Positions 54,040-62,777 of a stretch of DNA of 64,000 bases are shown one piece after another; positions within the stretch are counted from its first letter, which is position 1; every line of letters starts with the position of its first letter. Source of the DNA: Bradyrhizobium sp. 164 (GTDB lineage: Bacteria > Pseudomonadota > Alphaproteobacteria > Rhizobiales > Xanthobacteraceae); NCBI RefSeq assembly GCF_023073715.1, contig NZ_JADPKA010000074.1:1-64000 (forward strand), read 5' to 3'. The position numbers and the translations under genes were made by a program. The notes under the pieces are model-generated. The model had not been told where the DNA came from. It worked only from the letters and a program-made list of their open reading frames with translations, and ran no database searches.

Positions 54040-55392
54040 GTGGTAGTCCGCCGCCGACTGGACTCCACCGTGACCTCCACCGCCCCGTTAGCCAAACCTG
54101 ATGCGCCGAGACGCCTGTCGCTGCGCGCGCCGCTGGACCTGCTTTTCCTGTTCTGCTGCGTCCTCCTGACCGCCGATGTGCTCATTCCCGAGATCTTCGG
54201 CCACGGCAAGACCAAGGATTACGGGCTGTGGTACTGGGCCGGGCAGCAGATCCTGGAGGGACGCTCGCTCTATCCCGGCGATATCAGCGACTACTTCGAA
54301 TTCATCTATCCGCCGCTTCCGGCGATCATGTTGGCGATCCCGAGCTGGTTCGGCAAGATCCCGCTCTATACCGTCCTGTCCATCCTGAATGCAGTGGCGT
54401 GGTGGTACACCGGGATGTTCTCCCAGGTCCTGGCTGGCTCGGACCGCAAGCCCGGTCCCTGGCTGGAAGCATTGCCCGCCTTCGTCACCGTCACTTTCGT
54501 GTTCGACATGTTCGACCTCGGCCAGCCGAACCTCGTCCTGTTGGCGATGATGCTCTACGGCTTCTGGAGCTTGCGGCATCAGCGCCCCTGGCTTGCTGGC
54601 TTCATGTTTGCGCTCGCGACGGCCATCAAGGTGTTTCCGATCGCGGTGCTGCCCTACCTGATGTGGCGGCAGAAGTGGGCGGCCGCCGTCGCTACGGTCG
54701 CCTTCACCGGCATTCTTCTTTACGTCGTGCCGGCGCCGATCCGCGGCTTCGAGCGCAACGCAGCCGAACTTGCGACCTGGTACCAGGCCATGGTCGGTAC
54801 CAACTCGGAACAAGGCTTTGGCCAGCGCGGCGAGCAGAATTGGTCGTGGGTCAACCAGTCCCTCATTGCTGTCACGCATCGCCTGGTCCGGCCGATCAAT
54901 TACAATCTGGAAGACCCCAACAAGCCGCCGCGTACGATGAACGTCATCGACGTCGACTACAGCACGGCGAACTGGATCGTGCTCGCGCTGTCGGCGGTGC
55001 TCGGGCTCGGCTTCGTCGCGATCATGCCTCGGCAAGCGCGGCGAACGGCGCGCTCCGACGCCGAGGAGCTCGGCATCCTGTTCTGCCTGATGACGATTGC
55101 CTCGCCTCTGGCGCGGCAATACTACTTCATGTGGCTGTTCCTGCCCATGACGGTGCTGATGCATCGGGCCACCCTCGACGCGCGGGCGAATGTGCGGCTG
55201 GGAACCTGGCTCGCTTTGGGTGCCGCCGGCATCCTCATGCTGCTATCGCTGCCGTGGTTTCCCAATGTCATCCAGGCCTGGGGCAATAATCTCGTTGCGA
55301 CCGCCATCCTTGCCGGCAGCCTCGCATGGCACATCTGGCATCCGCCGGCTGGTCCCGAGGCCGCGCCAGCGCTAAAAGCGCAGACACCTTGA
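54040..55392 (+). CDS. Polytopic membrane glycosyltransferase-like protein, GT87/DUF2029 (450 aa)
   Basis: Integral membrane protein with roughly ten hydrophobic segments. Features of the GT87 (DUF2029) family are LYPGDISDYFEFIYPPLPAIMLAIPSWFG, the acidic loop near the first periplasmic segment, and FMFALATAIKVFPIAVLPYLMWRQKW. The family uses polyprenyl-phosphate-linked sugars. The start is uncertain: GTG at 54040 or GTG at 54070, neither with a strong ribosome binding site. It is followed after 23 nt by the M20 dipeptidase gene, probably by chance. Confidence 0.78.
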   Translation: MVVRRRLDSTVTSTAPLAKPDAPRRLSLRAPLDLLFLFCCVLLTADVLIPEIFGHGKTKDYGLWYWAGQQILEGRSLYPGDISDYFEFIYPPLPAIMLAIPSWFGKIPLYTVLSILNAVAWWYTGMFSQVLAGSDRKPGPWLEALPAFVTVTFVFDMFDLGQPNLVLLAMMLYGFWSLRHQRPWLAGFMFALATAIKVFPIAVLPYLMWRQKWAAAVATVAFTGILLYVVPAPIRGFERNAAELATWYQAMVGTNSEQGFGQRGEQNWSWVNQSLIAVTHRLVRPINYNLEDPNKPPRTMNVIDVDYSTANWIVLALSAVLGLGFVAIMPRQARRTARSDAEELGILFCLMTIASPLARQYYFMWLFLPMTVLMHRATLDARANVRLGTWLALGAAGILMLLSLPWFPNVIQAWGNNLVATAILAGSLAWHIWHPPAGPEAAPALKAQTP

Positions 55393-55415
55393 GACCAACA
55401 ATCGGGAATACGACC

Positions 55416-56810
55416 ATGGCCAATGCGCAGCTTCAATCCGTGCTCGACCACATCGACAAGGATTTCGATAACAGCCTGGAGCGTCTGTTTTCGTTGTTGC
55501 GGATCAAGTCGATCTCCGCGGATCCGGCCTTCGCCGCCGATTGCAAGGCCGCGGCCGAGCACCTCGCCAAGGACATCGCAAGCCTCGATGTCGCCACCGA
55601 AGTGAGGCCGACCGCCGGACATCCCGCCATCGTCGGCAAGGCCAGGGCGGGCGGACGGCCGCACGTACTGTTCTACGGCCATTACGACGTGCAGCCGGTC
55701 GACCCGCTCGATCTCTGGGATCGTCCGCCGTTCGAGCCTGTCGTCACCGACCATGCCGATGGTCGCAAGATCATCGTCGCGCGCGGTGCCGAGGACGACA
55801 AGGGCCAGGTCATGACCTTCGTCGAAGCCTGCCGCGCCTGGATGAAGGTGACGGGCTCGCTGCCGGTCGACATCACCTTCCTGATCGAAGGCGAGGAGGA
55901 GGTCGGCTCGAAGAATTTCGTGCCCTTCATCGAGGCCAACAAGGACGAGTTCAAAGCCGACTACGTGCTGGTCTGCGACACCGGCATGTGGGATCACAAC
56001 ACGCCGGCGATCACGACATCGCTGCGCGGCCTGCTCTATGAGGAGCTGAAGATCACCGCCGCCAATCGCGACCTGCATTCCGGCGTCTTCGGCGGCAGCG
56101 CGATGAACCCCATCCGGGTCCTCACGAAAATTCTGGGCAGTCTGTTCGACGACGACAACCGCATCACCATTCCCGGCTTCTATGACGGGATCAAGGACAC
56201 GCCCCCTGACATCTTGGTGCAGTGGAAAAAGCTCGAATTCACGCCGGACACGTTCCTCAAGCCGGTGGGCTTGTCGATCCCTGCCGGCGAGAAGGGGCGC
56301 TTGCTGATCGAGCAGGCCTCCTCGCGTCCGACCTGCGACGTCAATGGCATTTGGGGTGGCTATATCGGCGAGGGCTCCAAGACGGTGATCCCGTCGCACG
56401 CGTCTGCCAAGGTCTCGTTCCGTCTGGTCGAGGGGCAGGACCCCCAAAAGATCCGCAAGGCGTTCCGCGACTACGTGACCGCGCGCATTCCGGGCGACTG
56501 CAAGGTCGAGTTCGGCGACCATTCCGCCGCGCCCGCAGTCGCGCTCGACTGGAATATGAAACCGCTCGCCGCCGCCAAGAAGGCGCTGACCGAGGAATGG
56601 GGCAAGGAGACCGTGCTGATGGGATCGGGTGCCTCGATCCCGATCGTCGCCGATTTCAAGCGCACGCTCGGCCTCGATTCGCTGCTGGTCGGCTTCGGCC
56701 TCGACGACGACAACATCCATTCGCCGAACGAGAAGTACGATCTGCGCAGCTTCCAGAAGGGCATCCGCTCCTGGGCCCGCATCCTCGCCGCGCTGGCGGA
56801 GGTGAAGTGA
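55416..56810 (+). CDS. M20-family metallodipeptidase (464 aa)
   Basis: Two-zinc exopeptidase of the DapE/CPG2/carnosinase type. Metal-binding motifs are VLFYGHYDVQPVD (about 82-94), RGAEDDKGQ, the catalytic glutamate in LIEGEEEVGS, and the C-terminal HSPNEKYDL. A dimerisation domain is inserted in the middle. The start at 55416 is chosen for the natural N-terminus MANAQLQSVLDHID; the longer frame overlaps the glycosyltransferase gene. Length is typical of the dipeptidase subgroup. The natural substrate is unknown. Confidence 0.9.
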   Translation: MANAQLQSVLDHIDKDFDNSLERLFSLLRIKSISADPAFAADCKAAAEHLAKDIASLDVATEVRPTAGHPAIVGKARAGGRPHVLFYGHYDVQPVDPLDLWDRPPFEPVVTDHADGRKIIVARGAEDDKGQVMTFVEACRAWMKVTGSLPVDITFLIEGEEEVGSKNFVPFIEANKDEFKADYVLVCDTGMWDHNTPAITTSLRGLLYEELKITAANRDLHSGVFGGSAMNPIRVLTKILGSLFDDDNRITIPGFYDGIKDTPPDILVQWKKLEFTPDTFLKPVGLSIPAGEKGRLLIEQASSRPTCDVNGIWGGYIGEGSKTVIPSHASAKVSFRLVEGQDPQKIRKAFRDYVTARIPGDCKVEFGDHSAAPAVALDWNMKPLAAAKKALTEEWGKETVLMGSGASIPIVADFKRTLGLDSLLVGFGLDDDNIHSPNEKYDLRSFQKGIRSWARILAALAEVK

Positions 56811-56820
56811 CCGCGTAGCG

Positions 56821-56934
56821 GTCATTCCGGGGCGCCTCGAAGAGGCGAACCCGGAATCTGGAGATTGTTGCGCGAGATTCTCAGGTGCGCAATTGCGCAC
56901 CTTAGTTCGCGCTTTTCGCGCGCCCCGGAATGAC
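56821..56934. repeat. Intergenic palindromic repeat, family B (copy 3, 114 bp)
   Basis: It opens GTCATTCCGGGGCGCC and closes GCGCCCCGGAATGAC, and contains a perfect 20-bp palindrome at 56883-56902 around TGCGCAATTGCGCA. The same core is in the copy inside dnaE2. It lies just after the M20 dipeptidase stop. Confidence 0.88.
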
Positions 56935-56957
56935 GGGCGTGGGGAGTTACCCCTAAA

Positions 56958-56988
56958 TAAAAACGCCGCCCGGAATTGGGCGGCGTTT
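56958..56988 (-). terminator. Rho-independent terminator of the class II aldolase gene
   Basis: A 10-bp stem (AAACGCCGCC / GGCGGCGTTT) with an 8-nt loop is followed on the minus strand by a TTTTTATTTA tail. It lies 57 nt beyond the aldolase stop. On the plus strand it may also act on readthrough from the M20 gene. Confidence 0.85.
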
Positions 56989-57045
56989 CATTCCAAAAGG
57001 CGTAGAGGTTCGTTGCACGCTACCCTACACCAAATCCCGAAAATC

Positions 57046-57825
57046 TCAAGTCCGATAGCCCGGATTGACGCGGTCGAGCTTGCGTAGCAGCGGCGGCCAC
57101 ACGAGATTGGTGGCGCGCAGCTCGGCGCGGTCGCGGTTCGACAGTAGCTCGGTATTCTTGTCGATCGCGACGTCGTCGACTGGATAGATCGGCGTACCCA
57201 GCGCGCGCGTGCGCACCTGCATCGAGCAAGCGCGCTCGAGGTGGTACATGCGCTCGAAGGCGGAAGCGACCGAGCGGCCGACCGTCAGCGTGCCGTGATT
57301 GCGCAAAAGCATGTGGTTGTGGTCGCCGAGGTCCTTCTGCAGCCGCGGCCGCTCGTCATGGTCGAGCGCGATGCCTTCATAGTCGTGATAGGCGAGGTCG
57401 TGGGTGACGAGCTGGGCGGTCTGGTTCAGCGGCAACAGGCCTTCGGCGCTGCTCGACACCGCGGTGCCGTCGAGCGTGTGGAGATGCAGCACGCAGATCG
57501 CGTCCTCGCGCACCTCGTGGATCGCCGAATGGATGGTGAAGCCGGCGGGGTTGATGCTGTATTCGCTCTCGGAGAGCTGATTGCCATGCAAATCGACCTT
57601 GACGAGGCTCGACGCCGTGATCTCGTCGAACATCAGCCCGTATGGGTTGATGAGGAAGTGATGGTCGGGGCCGGGCACGCGCGCGGAGATGTGCGTGTCG
57701 ACCAGATCGTCCCAGCCGTACAACGCGACGAGGCGATAGCAGGCGGCGAGATTGACGCGTTGCTGCCACTCGGCTTCCGTCATGTTCGACGGCACTTCCT
57801 TCAGGCGCGCTTCCGCTGGCGACAT
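57046..57825 (-). CDS. Class II aldolase/adducin-like protein (259 aa)
   Basis: Zinc-dependent aldolase-fold protein (AraD/FucA/adducin head). Zinc-ligand motifs are VLHLHTLDG near 112-120 and LLRNHGTLTVG near 174-184; the acidic residue and the third His follow in FERMYHLERACSMQ. The N-terminus VNLAACYRLVALYGWDDLVDTHISARVPG is typical. Many members annotated this way have unknown reactions. It stands alone with a terminator behind it. Confidence 0.88.
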   Translation of the reverse strand: MSPAEARLKEVPSNMTEAEWQQRVNLAACYRLVALYGWDDLVDTHISARVPGPDHHFLINPYGLMFDEITASSLVKVDLHGNQLSESEYSINPAGFTIHSAIHEVREDAICVLHLHTLDGTAVSSSAEGLLPLNQTAQLVTHDLAYHDYEGIALDHDERPRLQKDLGDHNHMLLRNHGTLTVGRSVASAFERMYHLERACSMQVRTRALGTPIYPVDDVAIDKNTELLSNRDRAELRATNLVWPPLLRKLDRVNPGYRT

Positions 57826-57920
57826 GGCTGATCTCTCCGAACATCGTTGTTGCGGAGAAGGAGCCTAGTCTTGGGTGAGGCGGGCAGCAAGGCGCGGCCA
57901 GCGCGCGGCAGTTCAGCGTT

Positions 57921-57989
57921 GCCCGCATGAGCGAAGCGATATGCGGGCAGCTCCAAGGTGGCCCCGGATGTCGCTTCGCTCATCCGGGC
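57921..57989. repeat. Intergenic palindromic repeat pair, family I
   Basis: Two hairpins stand side by side: GCCCGCATGAGCGAAGCGAT followed by ATGCGGGC, and CCCGGATGTCGCTTCGCTCA followed by TCCGGG. Both contain the GCGAAGCGA core. The pair fills the gap between the aldolase gene and the glycosyltransferase gene on the minus strand. Confidence 0.7.
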
Positions 57990-58009
57990 TTCGAGTTGGG
58001 AGAAGATTA

Positions 58010-59659
58010 TTACGGAGCCGGGATCGACAGCAGGCTGGAAATGCTGCGGCCGCGGATATCGTAGACGCGGGCGAACACCACGTCGTCGCGCTTGATCTCG
58101 ACCATGACGGGTGCGGTGAGGCCCTTGCAGTAGAATTCGCCCAGCGTCATCGCGAAATCGGCCGCGTTGGAATCCCAGCCGATGGTGAAGTCGGGGCCGA
58201 GCGCGACCTGGGCCGGTCGCTGCGGCCCGCACACCGCGACCTTCCATTTGCGATTGCTGGGCGGCACTTCCTGGCGCTCGACCAGCTGCTCGCGCAGCTC
58301 GTCCGAGGCCTGCTTCAGCGCCAGGCCCCAATAGTCGAGCATAAAGCGGTCGTCGGCGCCGCGCACGGTGCCGGCGATGTGGTTGAAGTGCGTGTATTGA
58401 TAGGGATGCAGCCGGATCATCTCGGCGAGCGACAGCGCAAGACCGAAGCAGAAGGTGGCGAGCACGACCGGCTGCCAGGTGCGGTGATTGGAGCGCAGGC
58501 GTTCCATAGTCCAGCCGAAGGCGACGCCGCCGAGCACCGCCATTGGCGGGATCACGAAGACGAAATGGCGGATGCCGTTGTACAGTGCGGGACGCTTCAC
58601 CATCGCGATCGCGAGCGGCAGGGTCGCGGCCAGCGTCAGCATCAAGAGGATGGTTTTGCGGCGCGCGGGAACCTCGCGGCGCGGCAGCATGGCGAAGGTG
58701 CTGACTACGGCGCCGCCCATCAGCACCAGCATCACCTCGGGCAGCTGCAGCGCGAACAGCGTCGGCAGATAGGACCAGGGCATGTCGGGCACGGACACGA
58801 TCGCGCCATCGAACATCTCCTTCCACGGCTTCTCGAAGAAATGCGAGAAGTAGGTCAGCGCCTCGAAAGGATTGCCCGGCTCCATGATCGACCACGGCCA
58901 GATCAGGCCCATCACGAGATAGCCGAACGCAAGGCCAGGCAGCAGCACATAGACGACATGGGCGAAGCGGCGGACCGCCTCGCGCAAGCCCTCGCTGCGC
59001 AATTCCTCCAGGAACAGCGGGACGAAGCCAAGCATGGCGTAGACCAGCGCGAGACCGCCGAGAACGCGGCAGCCCAACGAAAGGCCGGCACCTAGGCCGA
59101 CGATCAGGACCGTGCGCGGCGAAGGCTGCGGATATTCCTCCGCGAGGCGGACGAGGCCCAGCATCAGGATGATCATGGCCACCGCGAAGGGCGCATCCTT
59201 CGGGTTCATGAACATGTGGCCGTAGAAGATCGGGCAGAGCGCGAGGAGCAAAAGTGAGGCAAGACCGGCGAGGGCCCCGCCGATGCGGCGCCCGAGCCGC
59301 CACGTCACCGCAAGCCCGATCACGCCGACGATGGCACCGACCAGACGTCGTGTCTCGAACAGTTCGAGCGGAATGATCTTGTGCAGGAGAGCGGCGATCA
59401 TGTCGAAGCCGCCGCCATACATGTACAGATTGGCGAACGAGAGCGCCGCGGTATCCCTGAAGCCGGAACCGAACATGCGCAGCAACAGATCGGCATATTC
59501 AGCGTGGGTGTAATCGTCCCAGCCGAGCCCGTAGTCGCGGAAGGTCAAACCTGCAATGACGGCGACCGCAGCCAGCACCAGCATGGCGAGATCGTCGCAA
59601 GTCCGTTCGACCGAGCGCCGCAGAGGCGTATCGATCGCCGAAGTCGTGATGGATGTCAT
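58010..59659 (-). CDS. Membrane glycosyltransferase, PMT/ArnT-like (GT39/GT83) (549 aa)
   Basis: Integral membrane sugar transferase that would use a polyprenyl-phosphate sugar. About 11 hydrophobic helices are visible. The first periplasmic loop has the family acidic motif (YGLGWDDYTHAEY, near residues 43-55), and a second loop has a MNPKDAPFAVAM motif. A soluble C-terminal domain of about 130 residues follows. The start at 59659 is the only convincing ATG. The acceptor (lipid A, protein or polysaccharide) cannot be told. Confidence 0.82.
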   Translation of the reverse strand: MTSITTSAIDTPLRRSVERTCDDLAMLVLAAVAVIAGLTFRDYGLGWDDYTHAEYADLLLRMFGSGFRDTAALSFANLYMYGGGFDMIAALLHKIIPLELFETRRLVGAIVGVIGLAVTWRLGRRIGGALAGLASLLLLALCPIFYGHMFMNPKDAPFAVAMIILMLGLVRLAEEYPQPSPRTVLIVGLGAGLSLGCRVLGGLALVYAMLGFVPLFLEELRSEGLREAVRRFAHVVYVLLPGLAFGYLVMGLIWPWSIMEPGNPFEALTYFSHFFEKPWKEMFDGAIVSVPDMPWSYLPTLFALQLPEVMLVLMGGAVVSTFAMLPRREVPARRKTILLMLTLAATLPLAIAMVKRPALYNGIRHFVFVIPPMAVLGGVAFGWTMERLRSNHRTWQPVVLATFCFGLALSLAEMIRLHPYQYTHFNHIAGTVRGADDRFMLDYWGLALKQASDELREQLVERQEVPPSNRKWKVAVCGPQRPAQVALGPDFTIGWDSNAADFAMTLGEFYCKGLTAPVMVEIKRDDVVFARVYDIRGRSISSLLSIPAP

Positions 59660-59971
59660 GGCTATTGGTGACCCGGAATCCCCTCTCGACCCTGCTGGCG
59701 CGCGCGGGCCTGCTCCCCGGGATCCCTATAGCGCAGTTCCATTACCAAGTAATTGGGCATTATGGCTAAATTCCTGATGCGGCGCAGCAAATGCGGAAAC
59801 TTGGAGTACCGGTAGCAGTAGTGAGCCGCAGCTGAAGGGAATGTGAATAAGTCCCTGATTTCCTTCCCTTTGGGAACACCGCCCATAATTGGCCGTTGGC
59901 GTGGAACACCGGATGACGGTATCGTGGCGTGACGAGTGTCGCATGTGGATGCGCGGTCGGGGGTGAGTTCG
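59660..59971. other. Divergent intergenic region with EcfG-type promoter
   Basis: This 312-nt region is AT-richer than its neighbours near 59755-59860. It holds the EcfG-type promoter at 59873-59897. A 74-codon minus frame (59662-59886) has no ribosome binding site or family resemblance and is not called. Confidence 0.5.
59873..59897 (+). promoter_or_regulatory. EcfG-type general stress promoter (GGAAC-N16-CGTT)
   Basis: GGAAC at 59873-59877 and CGTT at 59894-59897 are exactly 16 nt apart, matching the alphaproteobacterial EcfG consensus. It points to the proline-rich membrane protein gene starting at 59972, with about 70 nt of leader. No other exact match was noticed in the intergenic regions examined. 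Confidence 0.55.
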
Positions 59972-60850
59972 ATGACCTTGGCATTGCTGATCGTGGGGAT
60001 TTTCGCCGTTCTGGCGGGCCTCCTTGCGATCCTGTTCGGCTACACCGTCAGGGAATTCAGCGTCGGCAGCACTCTCATAATCTCCGGAACCATCGGCGTC
60101 TGCACCGGAATGTTACTGGTCGGCCTGCATCTTCTGCTCCTTGAGCTGAGGGGCATCGCCCGCCGGTTGGCGGCCGGATCTGCCGCATCGTCCGAGGTTC
60201 GCGTCAGGCCCGTGCTCCCGGGCCTCGCAATGCCGGGTGCGCCTGCGCCCGAGCCGGCGCTTGCCTCGCCTGCGAAGACCGAGCCCGGGCCACCACCGCC
60301 ACCACCAGGCCCTCCGCCGTGGCAGAGCGAAGCCGCCGTGCGCGAGCGTCCGCGCGCCGAGGCGCCCGAACCACTAGCGCCTCCTGCGGCTCCGGAAGCG
60401 CCGCGCCGCCGCAACCTGTTGTTCGCCTCGACCTCGCGCAAGGAGCGTGAGCGCGCGGAGGCAAAGCCCACGGAGGGCCCGCAGCCGTCTCATGAAGAAC
60501 CCGCAGCCCCGGACGTTCCGCCTGCCAGTTTCGACGATGCCTGGCCGAAGCCGGAACGCATGCGCCCGCCGGAGCCGCCGATCACCTCCCGCCGCCCGCC
60601 GCCGCGCTCGCCCTCGACCTTTGCGGAAGCCGCTCCCCCGCCGCCGCCGCCTGCACCTGAGCCGGCGCCTTCACTTGAGCCGGCGGCTGCGGCCGAGCAG
60701 GCGCCCGTGACCGTGCTCAAATCCGGCGTTGTCGATGGCATGGCCTATTCGCTCTATTCCGACGGTTCGATCGAAGCGCAGATGCCGGAGGGCATGATGC
60801 GCTTTGCCTCCATCGACGAGCTCCGCGCGCATCTCGACCAGCGGGGCTGA
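59972..60850 (+). CDS. Membrane-anchored proline-rich hypothetical protein (292 aa)
   Basis: Two hydrophobic segments open the protein (MTLALLIVGIFAVLAGLLAILFG and STLIISGTIGVCTGMLLVGLHLLLLEL). A long disordered region rich in Pro, Ala and Glu follows, including poly-Pro runs. A short folded C-terminal end follows (VDGMAYSLYSDGSIEAQMPEGMMRFASIDELRAHLDQ), probably a small beta domain. The start at 59972 has GGGGGTGAG upstream. An EcfG-type promoter lies upstream, suggesting general stress control. The overall layout resembles cell-envelope scaffolds, but no family is recognised. Confidence 0.75.
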   Translation: MTLALLIVGIFAVLAGLLAILFGYTVREFSVGSTLIISGTIGVCTGMLLVGLHLLLLELRGIARRLAAGSAASSEVRVRPVLPGLAMPGAPAPEPALASPAKTEPGPPPPPPGPPPWQSEAAVRERPRAEAPEPLAPPAAPEAPRRRNLLFASTSRKERERAEAKPTEGPQPSHEEPAAPDVPPASFDDAWPKPERMRPPEPPITSRRPPPRSPSTFAEAAPPPPPPAPEPAPSLEPAAAAEQAPVTVLKSGVVDGMAYSLYSDGSIEAQMPEGMMRFASIDELRAHLDQRG

Positions 60851-60997
60851 GGCCGCTGTTTGGAAGTAAAGCGCCGCCCTTCGCCAGTAATTAGCTCTTC
60901 GTCCTCAGTCGTCGTGGTTCAGCCCAACGTATTGTTGACACGGAATACTCTGACGTCGTCAATCCCATGAGACGCAAGGTGGAGAAGGGGCGGGCGC

Positions 60998-61414
60998 ATG
61001 TCGGATGCTGGGAATAAGAATTTCATCGAGCTGACGGCGAGCATCGTGTCGGCCTATCTCAGCAACAATCCGACACCCGCGGCCGAGATCCCGAGCCTGA
61101 TCAGCCAGGTGCATGGCGCCTTGGTGCGGGTCTCGTCAGGCCGCACCGAGACCGCGCCGCTCGAGCCGGCCAAGCCGGCGGTGTCGCTGAAGAAGTCGAT
61201 CGCGCCGGATTATCTGGTGTGCCTGGAAGATGGCAAGCGCTTCAAGTCGCTGAAGCGCCATCTGCGCACCCAGTACAACATGACGCCGGAACAATATCGC
61301 GAAAAATGGGGACTACCGGCCGACTATCCCATGGTCGCGCCGAACTATGCGGTGGCCCGCTCGCAGCTGGCGAAACAGATGGGGCTAGGACAGCAGCAGC
61401 GGAAACGGAAGTAA
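60998..61414 (+). CDS. mucR: MucR/Ros-family transcriptional regulator (138 aa)
   Basis: Zinc-finger-type DNA-binding regulator of exopolysaccharide, motility and cell-cycle genes in Rhizobiales. The N-terminal oligomerisation region reads FIELTASIVSAYLSNNPTPAAEIPSLI. The finger region is YLVCLEDGKRFKSLKRHLRTQYNMTPEQYREKWGLP near 75-110: one Cys and one His of the canonical set remain, while the second Cys is replaced by Asp/Glu (CLED), as in other MucR variants. A TTGACA stands at 60935-60940 but no good -10 follows. It converges on sufE with 5 nt between the stops. Confidence 0.92.
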   Translation: MSDAGNKNFIELTASIVSAYLSNNPTPAAEIPSLISQVHGALVRVSSGRTETAPLEPAKPAVSLKKSIAPDYLVCLEDGKRFKSLKRHLRTQYNMTPEQYREKWGLPADYPMVAPNYAVARSQLAKQMGLGQQQRKRK

Positions 61415-61419
61415 AATTC

Positions 61420-61848
61420 TTACGAAGCTTCCGCGAGCGCCTCTTTGGCGTCGGTCTTGATGCGCTCGACCATCGAGCGCAGTCCGTTGGACCGCTGCGG
61501 CGTCAGATGATCGCGAAAGCCGAACTCGTTGAACACCGCGATCGCATCGGTATCCAGGATCTCCCGCGGTGTGCGGCCTGAATAGAGCGCGAGCACGATC
61601 GCGACCAGACCACGCACGATATGCGCGTCACTGTCGCCGCGATATTTCAGGACCGGCGCGCCATTGCTGCGCTCTACCAGCTTCTGGAGCCAGACCTGGC
61701 TGACGCAGCCTTGCACCTTGTTCTCGGCAGAGTGCTCCGCCTCCGGCATCGGTTCCAGGGTGCGGCCGAGCTCGATGACGTACCGATAGCGGTCGTCCCA
61801 CTCGTCGAGAAGCTCGAAATTGTCCCTGATTTCGTCGATCGTCGTCAT
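61420..61848 (-). CDS. sufE: SufE-family cysteine desulfurase sulfur acceptor (142 aa)
   Basis: Accepts persulfide sulfur from a cysteine desulfurase (SufS) for iron-sulfur cluster assembly. The active-site cysteine is in NKVQGCVSQVWLQ near residues 42-54. Family features are TIDEIRDNFELLDEWDDRYRYVIELGRTLEPMP at the N-terminus and GLVAIVLALYSGRTPREIL. The start at 61848 fits the family N-terminus; the longer frame reads into the intergenic region. No other suf genes lie in the window. Confidence 0.93.
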   Translation of the reverse strand: MTTIDEIRDNFELLDEWDDRYRYVIELGRTLEPMPEAEHSAENKVQGCVSQVWLQKLVERSNGAPVLKYRGDSDAHIVRGLVAIVLALYSGRTPREILDTDAIAVFNEFGFRDHLTPQRSNGLRSMVERIKTDAKEALAEAS

Positions 61849-61934
61849 GCTGGCCCATGGTTCCCGTTCAGGCCAATATAGGGACGCGAAGCCGTGAAAT
61901 CGATAGGGTTTGGGCGCTAATTGACGGGGCGGGC

Positions 61935-62369
61935 CTAATTCGCCGTGGCAGGTCCGCGCCATTCCAGCGCGAGGTCGTCCTGGGTCAGGGTGTCGCGCGG
62001 CGCCTCGCTCGCGGCAATGTCGCCTTCGCCGGCCAGCGCGATCGAGCCGGTGTGGTCGGGCGCCTTCTTGTCGGTCTTGTCGTTCTTCTCGTTGGTGTTC
62101 TGCTCTTTCTTGTCGTTGATGATCTGGTAGATCTTGCGCGCGCCGTCCTGGGCGCGCTGGCCGATGATGGTTGCGGCCTGTCCGCCGACCTCGCAGGCCG
62201 CCGGCTGACGCTTGCAGAACTGGGTCACGTCGGAGACGGCCGCGGTCGCAGCCTGCACTGCGTCGGCGGCGCCGATCTGCGGCAGCTTCTCCGATTCGGG
62301 CGTCTTGTCCCGCGGCAGGAGAACCAGCACCAGTCCGAGCCAGAATGTGATGCGGAGCAGAAAGCGCAT
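61935..62369 (-). CDS. DUF5330 protein, exported or membrane-anchored (144 aa)
   Basis: Small protein of the DUF5330 family of alphaproteobacteria. A single N-terminal hydrophobic segment (FLLRITFWLGLVLVLLP) is followed by a conserved soluble block with two cysteines (VSDVTQFCKRQPAACEVGGQAATIIGQRAQDGARKIYQIIN). A charged low-complexity tail with LTQDDLALEWRGP ends it. The start at 62369 is the ATG directly before the membrane segment. It is divergent from the histidine kinase and follows it across a control region. Function unknown. Confidence 0.78.
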   Translation of the reverse strand: MRFLLRITFWLGLVLVLLPRDKTPESEKLPQIGAADAVQAATAAVSDVTQFCKRQPAACEVGGQAATIIGQRAQDGARKIYQIINDKKEQNTNEKNDKTDKKAPDHTGSIALAGEGDIAASEAPRDTLTQDDLALEWRGPATAN

Positions 62370-62777
62370 CTTGCGACCTGTACGTTCGATCCTGCCGCGG
62401 CGATTTCCGCGGATATCGGACCTAGCAACGCTCGATAAATCGCAAGTGATTGCCTTGAGCTTAATTCGCGAAAAAATTGCGCAAAAATCTTCGCGCGATC
62501 GACGATCTCGTAAATTTTCAATTGACGCCCGCGCCCATGATTCTGCTGGACCCCGCATCCACCAATTCGAAACCATGCCGAGGGATGTGAAACCCCGTGT
62601 TCACCATCCGCAGCGAAGACGCCGCCAAATCATCTAAAAAGCCGCGCGATGACGCGGTGTCCGGCCGCATGCCACGCCGCCTTAGCACTCGTTTAAGGTC
62701 GCTCTGACACGGTGGCTCAACGACAAGGAGGCGTTCCGGCACGTCTTCTCAGACGATTGAGCCGAAGCGCGAGACCC
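62370..62777. other. Divergent control region between DUF5330 and histidine kinase genes
   Basis: The roughly 400-nt stretch is AT-richer at 62440-62530 than its neighbours. It holds a CtrA-like site at 62682-62696. The frame from GTG 62712 to 62777 is open but has only about 40 percent G or C at third codon positions, unlike neighbouring genes, so it is treated as non-coding. Confidence 0.5.
62682..62696 (+). promoter_or_regulatory. CtrA-like binding site (TTAG-N7-TTAA)
   Basis: TTAG and TTAA are separated by seven bases (CACTCGT), one mismatch from the CtrA consensus TTAA-N7-TTAA. It lies 81 nt before the histidine kinase start. The site is short and one mismatch makes chance a real possibility. 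Confidence 0.35.

Noticed and set aside
59662..59886. 74-codon minus-strand frame in the intergenic region before the proline-rich membrane protein gene
   Set aside because: No ribosome binding site, mixed composition, and overlaps the EcfG-type promoter.
62712..62777. Earlier GTG start for the histidine kinase
   Set aside because: The 22 extra codons have low third-position GC, unlike the rest of the gene, and AAGG is 13 nt away from that GTG.
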